64,000 bases of DNA from Oligoflexales bacterium. Lineage in GTDB: Bacteria > Bdellovibrionota_B > Oligoflexia > Oligoflexales > JALZUQ01. The translations under genes were made by a program, and so were the position numbers. The stretch lies in contig JALZUQ010000001.1 of NCBI GenBank assembly GCA_023301465.1, forward strand, positions 1 to 64,000, written 5' to 3'. Below the pieces are notes generated by a model that worked only from the letters and a program-made list of their open reading frames with translations, was not told where the DNA came from and ran no database searches. Shown here piece after piece: positions 1 to 8,952 of the stretch. How positions within the stretch are numbered: the first letter of the stretch is position 1; each line of letters starts with the position of its first letter.

Positions 1-87
1 CTTGCGACAATGACCTTACCCCAAAGATAAACCTTAGATCTCTAAATTAAATAAATAAAAAAATTACGACGAAGCGACGCAACTATG

Positions 88-136
88 CTGATATGCCCCA
101 GGCATATCAGCGGTTCAAATCCCGCCACCTCGACCA
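88..136 (+). other. tRNA-like 3' end: hairpin, T-arm and CCA tail
   Basis: Bases 110-136 look like the 3' end of a tRNA or tmRNA: a TTCAAAT T-loop core, a CCCGC arm, a 7-base acceptor strand CACCTCG, a discriminator A and an encoded CCA. No matching 5' acceptor strand (CGAGGTG) lies in the preceding 110 bases. The T-stem is one base short of perfect, so it pairs only as a 4-bp stem with an 8-base loop. Just upstream is a perfect 10-bp hairpin (88-97 with 101-110, loop CCA). It may be the end of a tmRNA starting before the window, a decayed tRNA, or an old attachment site. I cannot decide between these. Confidence 0.35.
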
Positions 137-206
137 AATGGAAAAAATATAAACTATGCCTGAAGGACATTTCACCGTTACAGACTGTAGTTATTCAAAA
201 AGAAAA

Positions 207-244
207 CTCCCAAGACGACACCAAAAAGGTGAATGCCTTGGGAG
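207..244 (-). terminator. Rho-independent terminator of the DEAD-box helicase gene
   Basis: CTCCCAAG (207-214) pairs with CTTGGGAG (237-244), and a smaller CACC/GGTG stem sits inside. On the minus strand the stem is followed by TTTTCTTTTT. It lies about 45 bases past the helicase stop codon, in the right orientation. Confidence 0.8.
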
Positions 245-287
245 CTACAAAAAATACTTACGAGAGAACTTTAAGTATTAACTTACT

Positions 288-1973
288 TTATGCACGGTGC
301 GACTGTTGGCGACCTCTAGGTTTATCTCTTCCAAACCTTCCACCACGTGATCCGCCTCTGCTATCACCATCACTACGTCTCGATGATCCGCCGCCTTCAC
401 CGCCACGATATCCGCCGCCTCCACGTCTTGAATCACCTCCGCCTTCACTTCCTCGGCGTGCACCACCACGGTATCCACCATCACTGCTTGAAGAGCCTCT
501 TCTCATATAACCACGTCTGCCGCCACGGTCTCCGCCGCCGCCAGAAGAACGTCTTTGGTTAAATGGAGAACTACGATGTCTTTGTGATTCTTTGTAGTCT
601 CTTTCGCTAAAACCAATTTTATCTGGTCCTTCAATTTGATGTTGTCTTTGCATATAAGAAAGAGCTTTATAAAGAAGTTCTTTAGAGTCTACACCTTCAA
701 GGATTTCTTCTAAACCCGCCATCAAATTTTTATCCACAGGATATTCAGATATCTTTTCGATAAAGTTCTTTTGTTTAAATTTTTGAATTTCTTTTAAACT
801 TGGGAATTCACGGAAGGTTAGTTTTGGATCTGTTTCACGTGTACCTTTAAAGTAAGGCGTTGAGCGATACTCTGCTAAAGTTGCAAATGAAATCGCTTTA
901 CCTTTTTTGCCTGCACGACCTGTACGGCCAATTCTATGGGTATAACGATCGCCGTTTTCAGCAACGTCAAAGTTATAGACATGAGATAAATCAGAGATAT
1001 CAATTCCGCGAGAAGCAACGTCTGTCGCAATCATAATTGAAGCAACGCCGTCTTTCAGTTGACCAATTGAGCGAGTACGCTCTCTTTGGGTTAAATCTCC
1101 ATGTAAACATACAACGTCTAAACCCTTGCGAGTCAAGTAGTCTGTTAATTCAGAGGTGTCTCTTTTTGTTCTGCAGAATACAATGGCACTATCCGGGCAT
1201 TCCATGTCGATTGACCTTAAAAGTGCTGTTGGCTTTTCACGGTGTCTTATCAAATAAAGAATCTGCTCAATATCTTTGTGCTGTTTGCCAAAATCAGCAC
1301 ACTTGATTTCTAGTGGGTCTTTAAGATAATCACGACTTAACTTCACAATCTGCCTTGGCATTGTTGCAGAAAATAACAACGTTTGTTTTCTAGAAGCTGT
1401 CATTTCAAAAATTTCTTTGATGTCTTCTAGAAAACCCATGTCCATCATTTCATCTGCTTCATCCAAAACAATCGTCTCAGGTTTATAGCGTTTGAAGTTT
1501 CCACTTTTTAAGTGATCAATTAATCTACCCGGAGTAGCAACAATTACTTTTGCTCCACGGTTTACATTTTCAATTTGTCTTGGATATGGCTCTCCACCAA
1601 CAATCGAGACAACGCTAATCGTACGTGGTCCCATAGACTTAAAAGCGTCTTTAGCTTGTTTTGCAAGTTCGCGAGTAGGAACTAAAACAAGTGCCTGATA
1701 GCTTTTGTTCCAAATACATTTCTGAATAATTGGCAAAGCAAATGCAGCTGTTTTTCCACTCCCGGTTTGGGCTTGTGAAATTAAATCACGGTCTTTTAAA
1801 ACTTCAGGAATTGAAAGTTTTTGTACTTCAGTCGGTGTTTTAAAACCTTGGCTCTCAATTTGTTCTAAAATGCTTTTATCTAAACCAAATGAACTAAAGT
1901 CCACTTCGTCGATAACCACTAAACTTGATTCGCTTTGATCGCTCACTTCTACACTGTCTTCTTGTAATGTCAT
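288..1973 (-). CDS. DEAD-box ATP-dependent RNA helicase (DeaD/CsdA-like) with RGG-rich tail
   Basis: A 561-residue RNA helicase that probably unwinds structured mRNA or rRNA in the cytoplasm. All core motifs are present: Q-motif region near 26-55, AQTGSGKT (68-75), PTREL (99-103), TPGR (147-150), DEAD (171-174), SAT (202-204) and HRIGRTGR (346-353). After the second RecA domain comes a stretch resembling the DeaD dimerisation region (FPSLKEIQKF). The last 90 or so residues are almost only Gly, Arg, Ser and Asp, rich in RGG-like repeats, as in RNA-binding tails of DeaD, RhlE or eukaryotic helicases. Start ATG with AGGA six bases upstream. The gene is monocistronic with its own terminator. DeaD versus RhlE cannot be settled by eye; cold-shock control is a family-level expectation. 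Confidence 0.93.
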   Translation of the reverse strand: MTLQEDSVEVSDQSESSLVVIDEVDFSSFGLDKSILEQIESQGFKTPTEVQKLSIPEVLKDRDLISQAQTGSGKTAAFALPIIQKCIWNKSYQALVLVPTRELAKQAKDAFKSMGPRTISVVSIVGGEPYPRQIENVNRGAKVIVATPGRLIDHLKSGNFKRYKPETIVLDEADEMMDMGFLEDIKEIFEMTASRKQTLLFSATMPRQIVKLSRDYLKDPLEIKCADFGKQHKDIEQILYLIRHREKPTALLRSIDMECPDSAIVFCRTKRDTSELTDYLTRKGLDVVCLHGDLTQRERTRSIGQLKDGVASIMIATDVASRGIDISDLSHVYNFDVAENGDRYTHRIGRTGRAGKKGKAISFATLAEYRSTPYFKGTRETDPKLTFREFPSLKEIQKFKQKNFIEKISEYPVDKNLMAGLEEILEGVDSKELLYKALSYMQRQHQIEGPDKIGFSERDYKESQRHRSSPFNQRRSSGGGGDRGGRRGYMRRGSSSSDGGYRGGARRGSEGGGDSRRGGGGYRGGEGGGSSRRSDGDSRGGSRGGRFGRDKPRGRQQSHRA

Positions 1974-2151
1974 TTTAATTCCTGATATAAAAAAGGTTGC
2001 CCCCTGAGGATGCTACACACTAGTGCATGCACACCAAATAGGCAAGCCTTCATATTAACAATATTATTAGTAAGTTATACTTGTTCGCATATTTATCAGG
2101 TCTCTTTTACATGGCTTTCACGCCCACTTCAGCACATTAAATATCAAAAAA

Positions 2152-2172
2152 AGAGGCCTCTAACTGGCCTCT
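2152..2172 (-). terminator. Terminator downstream of the DUF2799-like lipoprotein gene
   Basis: AGAGGCC (2152-2158) and GGCCTCT (2166-2172) form a perfect 7-bp stem with a 7-base loop. On the minus strand it is followed by a run of six T, 30 bases after the stop of the gene ending at 2203. The preceding bases 1974-2151 hold the helicase promoter region; I see no gene there. Confidence 0.8.
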
Positions 2173-2202
2173 TTCTACAAAACAATCTCCACTAAAACGG
2201 GC

Positions 2203-3360
2203 TTAATAAAGCTTAACTTTACACCTTCTTGCACGACTAGGAGCTGAGTAATCTTTTTTGTAAAGTTTTTCATATGAGCCTATTTCTAAGGTTCGGTGTT
2301 TACGATTACTTGTTAATGTACGTCCTCTTTTATCTAGGTACTTAATTGCCCAATGCATTCTCAAGTTAAATTTTGTGTTAGACTTGTTTTTAAACTTAAC
2401 AACACCAATCCCATTTTTTACTTTACAACTTGTTCTTACTTCAGACTTAAAATACCTAGTTTTATTATAAAAAGACCTTGGGGATGCAGCTAATGTGCTA
2501 CTTCGTGCCCTTTGTCTTGCGATGCTTTGACGTCTAGAATATTCTCTTGCCTTAAAAATTCTAAGGCGTTCACGCTCCGCTTTTAGTCTTAGTCTTTCGT
2601 TTTCTATACGTTGTTTTGCAATTTCAACACGCTTACGCTCTTGAATTAAATGTCTTTGATCTAAGTAGGAAGAACGAAACGCTTGAATGGCGGGTGCTTG
2701 CATACTGATCGGGCAAACAGATACTAAAGATAGTCCAGAAGTTAAGTCACCGCCGTTATTAGCTACCTCAATTCCTCTACGAGACATTGACGTTAAAGAA
2801 CATTGGTTTGAAATAGCAGAACGGTACGCATCAGCAAATTCATTATAAAGAAAGTTGTTATTTGTAGAGCAATACTGCAAATAAACATTGGCGTCCATCT
2901 TTGACATTTCGCTTCCTTGTTCCATTGCAAATCTTCTTAGGTTTGAAATGTTACATATTTCACTCGCAAAAGCCGACTTATATACATTCACTGAAATAGA
3001 TTTATACTTAGGGTGTGACTGACACACTGCGAGGCGATTCATTCCAGGACGGCTGACGTAACCATTTTTTGCATCGGTTCTTGCACGAGTGGAAACCGCA
3101 CCTTCCGAGCAAGTTTCATTAAAGCTCGTTGCAGCCCCTCTTCTAAAGTCGGTTCTAAAATCTGTTCGAGTGTACTCCCCTTCACAAACATCACCCTTTT
3201 GCATATGAGGCATACTAGCTTTTCCGTCTTGAATATCTTGATAACCAAGTTTGTATGCTGAATCACTATCGCAATAAGCCCATCGTTGCATGGTTGTACA
3301 ACCAGACATGTACACAAAACTTAAAGAACAAATAACTAATCTTCCAATACACGCTTTCAT
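2203..3360 (-). CDS. DUF2799-like lipoprotein, periplasmic/outer membrane
   Basis: A 385-residue predicted lipoprotein. I place the start at ATG 3360 rather than an in-frame ATG 30 bases upstream, because GGAG lies 8 bases before it and it gives a normal signal peptide ending in a lipobox (MSGC, Cys21). The body has repeated segments with Cys, Gly-Tyr and Asp-Gly residues (GYQDIQDGKA, RTDFRRG, DAKNGYVSRPG), which resemble DUF2799 proteins. A long Arg/Glu/Lys-rich predicted helix near residues 230-290 is followed by a C-terminal domain of mixed character. The function is unknown. It is monocistronic and has a clear terminator. The DUF2799 match is from memory of the pattern, not a search. Confidence 0.7.
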   Translation of the reverse strand: MKACIGRLVICSLSFVYMSGCTTMQRWAYCDSDSAYKLGYQDIQDGKASMPHMQKGDVCEGEYTRTDFRTDFRRGAATSFNETCSEGAVSTRARTDAKNGYVSRPGMNRLAVCQSHPKYKSISVNVYKSAFASEICNISNLRRFAMEQGSEMSKMDANVYLQYCSTNNNFLYNEFADAYRSAISNQCSLTSMSRRGIEVANNGGDLTSGLSLVSVCPISMQAPAIQAFRSSYLDQRHLIQERKRVEIAKQRIENERLRLKAERERLRIFKAREYSRRQSIARQRARSSTLAASPRSFYNKTRYFKSEVRTSCKVKNGIGVVKFKNKSNTKFNLRMHWAIKYLDKRGRTLTSNRKHRTLEIGSYEKLYKKDYSAPSRARRCKVKLY

Positions 3361-3514
3361 GAGAACTCCATTAAATTTGATCTTTACCAAGAAGCAACGT
3401 CTGTGCCAAAGTAAAACAGCGTTTTAAAGGCAGTAAGTACCTAATATGCATAGCTTAAGTTTATTATATCGGTTTCACAAGTATCCTTTGGGTGACACCT
3501 GGAACTATGGTGAA

Positions 3515-4528
3515 TTAAATATTTAAAGCCTTTAAACCTAATGAAGTTAGCTTGTTGGTTTCAACCAACCCTTGCTCACAAACGATTGCTGTATAGAGGT
3601 TTGCGTCGATCACATCAAAAGCAGGGTTATAGACTCCAGCTTCTTTTGGAGCCCAAACCAATGAAGCTCCCACGTAGCCTCGCACCTCATTAGAGTCTCG
3701 TTGTTCTATCTCTATATTCACACCACTTTCACATTCAAGATCAAATGTTGTTGAAGGAGCCACCACATAATACGGGACACCGTGGTGTTTTGCTTGAACA
3801 GCCAAACCATAACTTCCAATTTTGTTTGCAGCATCTCCATTATTTGCAATACGATCTGCACCAACCCAGACACTATCCACCTTTTTTTGTTTCATGAGCC
3901 AAGCTGCCATGCTGTCACAAATAAGTTCATACTCGATCCCTGCCTTCTCTAACTCGTAACAGGTGAGTCTTGCCCCTTGCAGCAACGGTCTTGTTTCATC
4001 AACGTAGACTTTTAATTTTTTGCCTTGTTGGTGTGCTACTTTGATGACACCCAATGCCGTTCCATCACATACCGTTGCGAGTGATCCGGTATTACAGTGG
4101 GTCAATACCCTACTACCGTTTTGAAGTTGATGTGCTCCGATTTTTGTAAGCTTTTGATGAATGTCTATTTCTTTTTGAAGATAAGCTGTTGCTGCAATTT
4201 TTGCAGAGTTTATTCCACCCGTTTTCAATGTAGTTTCTATGATTTTTAAGCAATGAAATAAATTGACGGCCGTTGGCCTAGTCTTTGATAATCGTTCAAC
4301 ATATTCTAACGCAGTATCTACATTGATATCACGCTCAAAAGACTGAATCATAAACGCGGTTGCCGCAACAGCAATGAGTGGTGCCCCACGAACTCGCAAC
4401 ATAACAATTGCTTCGCATATTTCATCAATGCTTTCTATTTTGATCCACTCAGTTTGATTTGGGAGTTTTGTTTGGTCTAGAAGCTCAAGGCCGTTTTCAG
4501 TACGAATAGCCATAAAAGAAATGTTCAT
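3515..4528 (-). CDS. mtnA: Methylthioribose-1-phosphate isomerase
   Basis: Converts 5-methylthioribose 1-phosphate to methylthioribulose 1-phosphate in methionine salvage. The 337-residue length is normal. It has the RGAP motif near 47-50, the conserved cysteine in THCNTGS (Cys145) and the catalytic aspartate in VGADRIANNGD (Asp225), followed by NKIGSY. The start ATG overlaps the mtnB stop (ATGA), which indicates translational coupling; a second in-frame ATG six codons in is possible. The next enzyme, MtnB, is encoded directly upstream. No mtnK, mtnC or mtnD is in the window, so the rest of the pathway must be elsewhere or incomplete. Confidence 0.95.
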   Translation of the reverse strand: MNISFMAIRTENGLELLDQTKLPNQTEWIKIESIDEICEAIVMLRVRGAPLIAVAATAFMIQSFERDINVDTALEYVERLSKTRPTAVNLFHCLKIIETTLKTGGINSAKIAATAYLQKEIDIHQKLTKIGAHQLQNGSRVLTHCNTGSLATVCDGTALGVIKVAHQQGKKLKVYVDETRPLLQGARLTCYELEKAGIEYELICDSMAAWLMKQKKVDSVWVGADRIANNGDAANKIGSYGLAVQAKHHGVPYYVVAPSTTFDLECESGVNIEIEQRDSNEVRGYVGASLVWAPKEAGVYNPAFDVIDANLYTAIVCEQGLVETNKLTSLGLKALNI

Positions 4529-5166
4529 AGAATCACGTCACCTATTTGTTTTCTAAGTTGATAAAGATGATCAACTTGTTCTTGTTTTAATGACACGGGG
4601 TCACCGAGAGTCTTAGCCAAATAAAGAGTTTTTGCAATATGTTCTAATCTCTCCATACCAAAATAAGCTTCATCTAAACTGGTGCCCCAAGTAATGGCTC
4701 CGTGATGAGCGAGAATGATTACTTTATGCTCTGGAAGATGTTCTTCTAAAGAGCTTCCCATACTTGCAGTACCGGGAACACAGTAAGAAGAAATTGGGAT
4801 ATCTCCACAAGCAAGTATCCCCTCTGAAAGCATGTTTGAAGGTAAGTACTTTAGGTCTCTTTGAAGTCCCCATGCAGTAGCATAGGGAGGATGTGCATGA
4901 ACCACTGCAGCTGCGGTGTCTACTTTTGCATAAATAAACTTATGCATTGCTTGCTCACTGCTTGCATTCTTATGGACGACGTCCCATGGATCAATGTTTA
5001 TTGAAACCATGTCTTTCTCTAAAAGGTATGCTTTTGGCTTGCCTTTTGGGGTTATATTGATCTGATTTGGAGTGGTGCGAGCTGAAACATTTCCATCACA
5101 GTTTGCAAGCCAACCTTGTGAATAAAGCTGCTTGCAGACACTATGAATATCACTAAATATTGCCAT
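4525..5166 (-). CDS. mtnB: Methylthioribulose-1-phosphate dehydratase
   Basis: A 213-residue class II aldolase/adducin-fold enzyme that dehydrates methylthioribulose 1-phosphate in methionine salvage. It has the GWLANCDGNVSAR N-terminal signature, the zinc-binding HAHPPYATA and the downstream AHHGA histidines. Its identity rests on the family signature and its 4-base overlap with mtnA; without that neighbour it could be read as another class II aldolase such as fuculose-phosphate aldolase. It lies 7 bases after the M48 protease gene, so the three genes are probably one transcript. Confidence 0.92.
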   Translation of the reverse strand: MAIFSDIHSVCKQLYSQGWLANCDGNVSARTTPNQINITPKGKPKAYLLEKDMVSINIDPWDVVHKNASSEQAMHKFIYAKVDTAAAVVHAHPPYATAWGLQRDLKYLPSNMLSEGILACGDIPISSYCVPGTASMGSSLEEHLPEHKVIILAHHGAITWGTSLDEAYFGMERLEHIAKTLYLAKTLGDPVSLKQEQVDHLYQLRKQIGDVIL

Positions 5167-5173
5167 TCAAGGT

Positions 5174-5956
5174 TCACAATCTTTTTGTTATTTGTTTTCT
5201 ACTTCGAGCATATAAATTTCTGATCTTGGATGAACTTGCCATTTTACGTAGTGCGTTTGCACGATTGACTGGATTTGGGTGAGTCGACATAAACTCTGGA
5301 CCTGCAGAACCACCTTTATTCATTCGCGTCCAAAAATGTGAGGCTTCTATAGGGTTATAGCCAGCTTTTGCCATGTACTGCATCCCTAAGACATCAGCCT
5401 CGGTCTCGTGACTTCTTGAAAACGGTAACATCACCCCTACCTGAGCCCCCACACCAAGAGCACCTAAAATTGCACCCCGGTATTTATTATTACTTAAACT
5501 AAGAGAAGCACCGGCAAGACCCGCTTGTGCTAAAACACCATGGCTCATTCTTTCTCCACCGTGTCTCGCAACCGCGTGAGCAACCTCGTGACCCATGATT
5601 GCAGCTAAACCAGCTGTGTTTTGAGCAACTTTTAAAATACCAGTATAAACTGCTACCTTCCCACCGGGTAAACAAAACGCATTAATTTTATTAGAATCAA
5701 TGAGGTTAAACTCCCATTTAAATTTTTCACCGCTGGCTCTAGCAATTTTATTTCCAATTTCTCTTACGACTGCAGTCATGCGAAAGTTTTTAGATTTTTT
5801 TTCGGTTTTTAAAACATCTTGATACGCTTGCAAACCCAAACTATTCATTTGACCATCGGGCATAAAATTAATAGCCCGTCTATTCGAACCGGGTACTGTG
5901 ACACATGCCACCATGATCGTAATGGAAGCTAAGATGGCTAATATTTGCGGTCCCAT
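5174..5956 (-). CDS. M48 family metalloprotease, predicted lipoprotein
   Basis: A 260-residue zinc protease related to periplasmic BepA/LoiP/YcaL-type quality-control enzymes. It has an N-terminal hydrophobic segment ending in a lipobox-like MVAC (Cys18), the HEVAH zinc motif at about 123-127, and a downstream ETEAD segment supplying the third ligand. It also carries the conserved THPNP near the C-terminus. AGAGGTG precedes the ATG at good spacing. It is first in an apparent operon with mtnB and mtnA, an odd pairing that says little about function. It likely acts on outer-membrane or periplasmic proteins. Confidence 0.88.
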   Translation of the reverse strand: MGPQILAILASITIMVACVTVPGSNRRAINFMPDGQMNSLGLQAYQDVLKTEKKSKNFRMTAVVREIGNKIARASGEKFKWEFNLIDSNKINAFCLPGGKVAVYTGILKVAQNTAGLAAIMGHEVAHAVARHGGERMSHGVLAQAGLAGASLSLSNNKYRGAILGALGVGAQVGVMLPFSRSHETEADVLGMQYMAKAGYNPIEASHFWTRMNKGGSAGPEFMSTHPNPVNRANALRKMASSSKIRNLYARSRKQITKRL

Positions 5957-6114
5957 ATAAACACCTCTTTAAAGTTTGGCAGATAAGTGAAACTAATTAT
6001 TTCATGATTCGAGTTGAACCTCAAAGAATCCCTATATACATCAACGTATAATTGATTTAATTTTAATCAATTATTCTTTTATTCCTGAGCTACAAGGACT
6101 CCACGTAAACAAAA

Positions 6115-6153
6115 ACACCTGCTACTAAACTTTATAGCTTTAGTGGCAGGTGT
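6115..6153 (-). terminator. Terminator of the sucB-lpd-sucA operon
   Basis: A 15-bp stem (6115-6129 with 6139-6153, one G-T pair) with a 9-base loop. On the minus strand it is followed by TTTTTG. It lies about 30 bases after the sucA stop codon, in the right orientation. Confidence 0.85.
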
Positions 6154-6180
6154 GTAAGAATACAACATTTTATTTAGAGG

Positions 6181-8940
6181 CTAAGCCTTTTTAAACTTTA
6201 ACCCTAGTGCCTCATGGATAATGCGTTGTTGTTCGAGCACGTGGCTTTTCTTCGATCCCTCTGCTGTTGTTCCAGAGGATTTTCTACCGCAATAAGTGAT
6301 TTCTTTTCCTTTAAGAGCTTTTGTTAGTCTTTCAAAAACAAAACTCCAAGCCCCCATGTTTCTTGGTTCTTCTTGACACCAAATCACATCGGCTGTTTTT
6401 TTGTATTGAGCAACATGGTCTCGTACTTGATCTGCTGGGAAAGGATAAAGCTGTTCTATTCTGGTTAATGCTATCTCATCTTCTAAGCCTTTTTCTTCTC
6501 TTAACTTATAAAGATCATAGTAAGTTTTACCCGAACACAAGATGATTCTTTTACATTTTTTAGCGTCGGTTTTTGTTTCTGTCAGAAGCTCAGAAAACTC
6601 ACCCGATATAAATTCTTTTACGTCAGAGGCAACTCGTGCATCTCTTAATAGACTTTTTGGAGACATGAGAATCAGTGGTTTAGAGACATTTTTTCTTACC
6701 ATCTGCCTTCTTAGAATATGAAAGTATTGTGCTGCCGTAGTAGGTATAGCAACTTGCATGTTTAGGTTTCCGCATAGCTGCAAAAATCTTTCTGGTCTTG
6801 CAGAAGAATGCTCTGGGCCCATGCCTTCATGACCGTGAGGTAGTAAAAAAACAAGACTCGAAGTCTGCTTCCACTTAGCTTCTGAAGCAGATAAAAACTG
6901 GTCAATGATGATCTGAGCACCATTTACAAAATCACCAAACTGAGCTTCCCACACCACAAGAGCATTGCGGTGAGCGACGGAATAACCAAACTCAAAGCCC
7001 ACAACAGACGCCTCGGAAAGAGGTGAATCAATAATTTTTACTTCTGATTGTTTAGAAGAAATCTGATTTAATGGCTCATATCGCTTGTCGTTCGTCGTAT
7101 CTCTCCAAACTGCATGCCTAGAACTAAATGTTCCTCTACGGCAGTCTTGACCAGACAAACGCACATGATGTCCTTGGTTTGCGAGTGATCCAAAAGCCAG
7201 TAGTTCTGCTAGTGGCCAATCAATCTTGCCGTTTTCAAAAACCATTTCTCGTCTTTGGTTAATTAACCTAAGAAGTTTTTTATTAGCATTAAAAGTATCA
7301 GGGACGGTTGTGATTGCTTTCGCAACTTCTTCTAACGCTTTTTTAGTAACCGATGTTTTTTGAGACTTGAACATCTCAGGCTTTTCGACGCGAGTATATT
7401 CTAGTGTTTCTTTGAATCTAGCGTCTACTTTGAAAATTGGCATTTTAAATTTAGGGTCTCGAATGGAATCAAGAGCTGCTTGCCACGCGGCACGAATTTC
7501 TTTATCTATTTTTTTTGTTTCTTCTGGTGTTAAAACACCATCTGCGTTTAGCTTAGCTTTATAAGATGTGTGGACTGTCGGATGCTTTGAGATCTTTTGG
7601 TACATCGACGGCTGAGTAAAACCCGGCTCATCGGTTTCATTGTGACCGTGACGCCTATAACCGATTAAGTCAATCACCACATCTTTAGCAAAAGTCTGTC
7701 TGTACTCTGTGGCAAGAGTTGCAGCCCAAACCACTGCTTCTGGGTCATCAGCATTTACATGCAAAACTGGTGCTCTCACGATTTTAGCAACGCTAGATGA
7801 ATAGTGAGAGGAACGGTAATCCGTTGGCTCTGTGGTAAATCCAATTTGATTGTTGGTAATAATATGAATAGTTCCACCGGTCGTGAATGACTCTAAACCG
7901 GCTAAGTTAAAAGTTTCCGCGACGACACCTTGACCGATCACTGCCGAATCGCCGTGAACGAGAATTGGTAAAACTTTTTTGCGGTGATGATCGCCCACCA
8001 TCGCTTGCCTTGCTCTTACAAAACCTTCTACAACAGGATTCACTGCTTCTAAGTGAGAAGGGTTTGGAAGCAATGACATATAAACTTTTCCACCGCTAGT
8101 CTCTGCTACATTAGTAAACCCAAGGTGATACTTTACATCACCGTCTATATCATGAGGATTAAATTCACTGTCTTCAAATTCTTGAAGCATTTTTTCTCTT
8201 GATTTTTCGAATACATTTGCAAGAACATTTAAGCGGCCCCTATGAGCCATTCCAACGCAAAGTTCCTCAAGACCTAAAGTACTACCTTGATGAATAACTG
8301 TATCTAATAAAGGGATCAATGCCTCTAGGCCTTCTAGAGAAAATCTTTTTTGGCCCAAAAACCTCGCTTGTAAAAACTTCTCTAAACCCTCTGACTGTGC
8401 AAGTTTATAAGAAATTCTTTTTTTCGTTTCGGCTGAAAGCGTCGGTTTGTTTTTGCAAGATTCCATCTTGTTTTGAAGCCACTCAACGATTTCTATATCG
8501 TTGATTTCTCTAAAGTCTGCACCAATGTGTTCGCAGTAAGTTTCTTTTAATAAGCGGTCGATTTCTGCAAAGCTCGCTGAGTCAACTCCCGCTAAATTAG
8601 AGGGTGAAAACTTTTCGTTTTTATCTACGTTTATTAAACCATGTGCTTCTGGATTTAAGTTTGTGTTCTGCTGAGACTCTTTTGAAGAAAGAGGGCTTAA
8701 CCAAGCGTTCATATGACCAAGTCGTCTGTAAGCATTAATATAAGCTTCGACATGAGCTGAGCCAGAACCCGCAGAGCCCGAAGACACCACTAAGTTTCCT
8801 TGCCCAAGTTCATAACCCTTAAAGAAGTTTTGCCACTCAGGGTCTAGTTGGTTTGGATCTTGTTTGTACTGTTGATACAACTCGTCGATATAAGACGCGT
8901 TCTCACCTTGCAGAAAACTAAATTGATTTTGTTCAGCCAC
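6181..8940 (-). CDS. sucA: 2-oxoglutarate dehydrogenase E1 component
   Basis: Thiamine-diphosphate-dependent decarboxylase of the 2-oxoglutarate dehydrogenase complex, in the TCA cycle. The 919 residues match the family (about 930). It opens with the N-terminal E2-interaction segment (YIDELYQQYKQDP..WQNFF) and has HRGRLNVLANV, the ThDP/Mg site region with GHNETDEP, and the C-terminal transketolase-like part (QFGDFVNGAQ, LPHGHEGMGPEHSS). The start codon is GTG with AAAGGTG upstream. It is the last gene of the operon, 12 bases after lpd. In many proteobacteria sucA is first. Confidence 0.97.
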   Translation of the reverse strand: MAEQNQFSFLQGENASYIDELYQQYKQDPNQLDPEWQNFFKGYELGQGNLVVSSGSAGSGSAHVEAYINAYRRLGHMNAWLSPLSSKESQQNTNLNPEAHGLINVDKNEKFSPSNLAGVDSASFAEIDRLLKETYCEHIGADFREINDIEIVEWLQNKMESCKNKPTLSAETKKRISYKLAQSEGLEKFLQARFLGQKRFSLEGLEALIPLLDTVIHQGSTLGLEELCVGMAHRGRLNVLANVFEKSREKMLQEFEDSEFNPHDIDGDVKYHLGFTNVAETSGGKVYMSLLPNPSHLEAVNPVVEGFVRARQAMVGDHHRKKVLPILVHGDSAVIGQGVVAETFNLAGLESFTTGGTIHIITNNQIGFTTEPTDYRSSHYSSSVAKIVRAPVLHVNADDPEAVVWAATLATEYRQTFAKDVVIDLIGYRRHGHNETDEPGFTQPSMYQKISKHPTVHTSYKAKLNADGVLTPEETKKIDKEIRAAWQAALDSIRDPKFKMPIFKVDARFKETLEYTRVEKPEMFKSQKTSVTKKALEEVAKAITTVPDTFNANKKLLRLINQRREMVFENGKIDWPLAELLAFGSLANQGHHVRLSGQDCRRGTFSSRHAVWRDTTNDKRYEPLNQISSKQSEVKIIDSPLSEASVVGFEFGYSVAHRNALVVWEAQFGDFVNGAQIIIDQFLSASEAKWKQTSSLVFLLPHGHEGMGPEHSSARPERFLQLCGNLNMQVAIPTTAAQYFHILRRQMVRKNVSKPLILMSPKSLLRDARVASDVKEFISGEFSELLTETKTDAKKCKRIILCSGKTYYDLYKLREEKGLEDEIALTRIEQLYPFPADQVRDHVAQYKKTADVIWCQEEPRNMGAWSFVFERLTKALKGKEITYCGRKSSGTTAEGSKKSHVLEQQRIIHEALGLKFKKA

Positions 8941-8952
8941 GGATCACACCTT

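Noticed and set aside
85-510. Plus-strand Pro/Leu-rich ORF over the helicase C-terminus
   Set aside because: It is the complement of the Gly/Arg-rich helicase tail and begins inside the tRNA-like hairpin; no ribosome-binding site.
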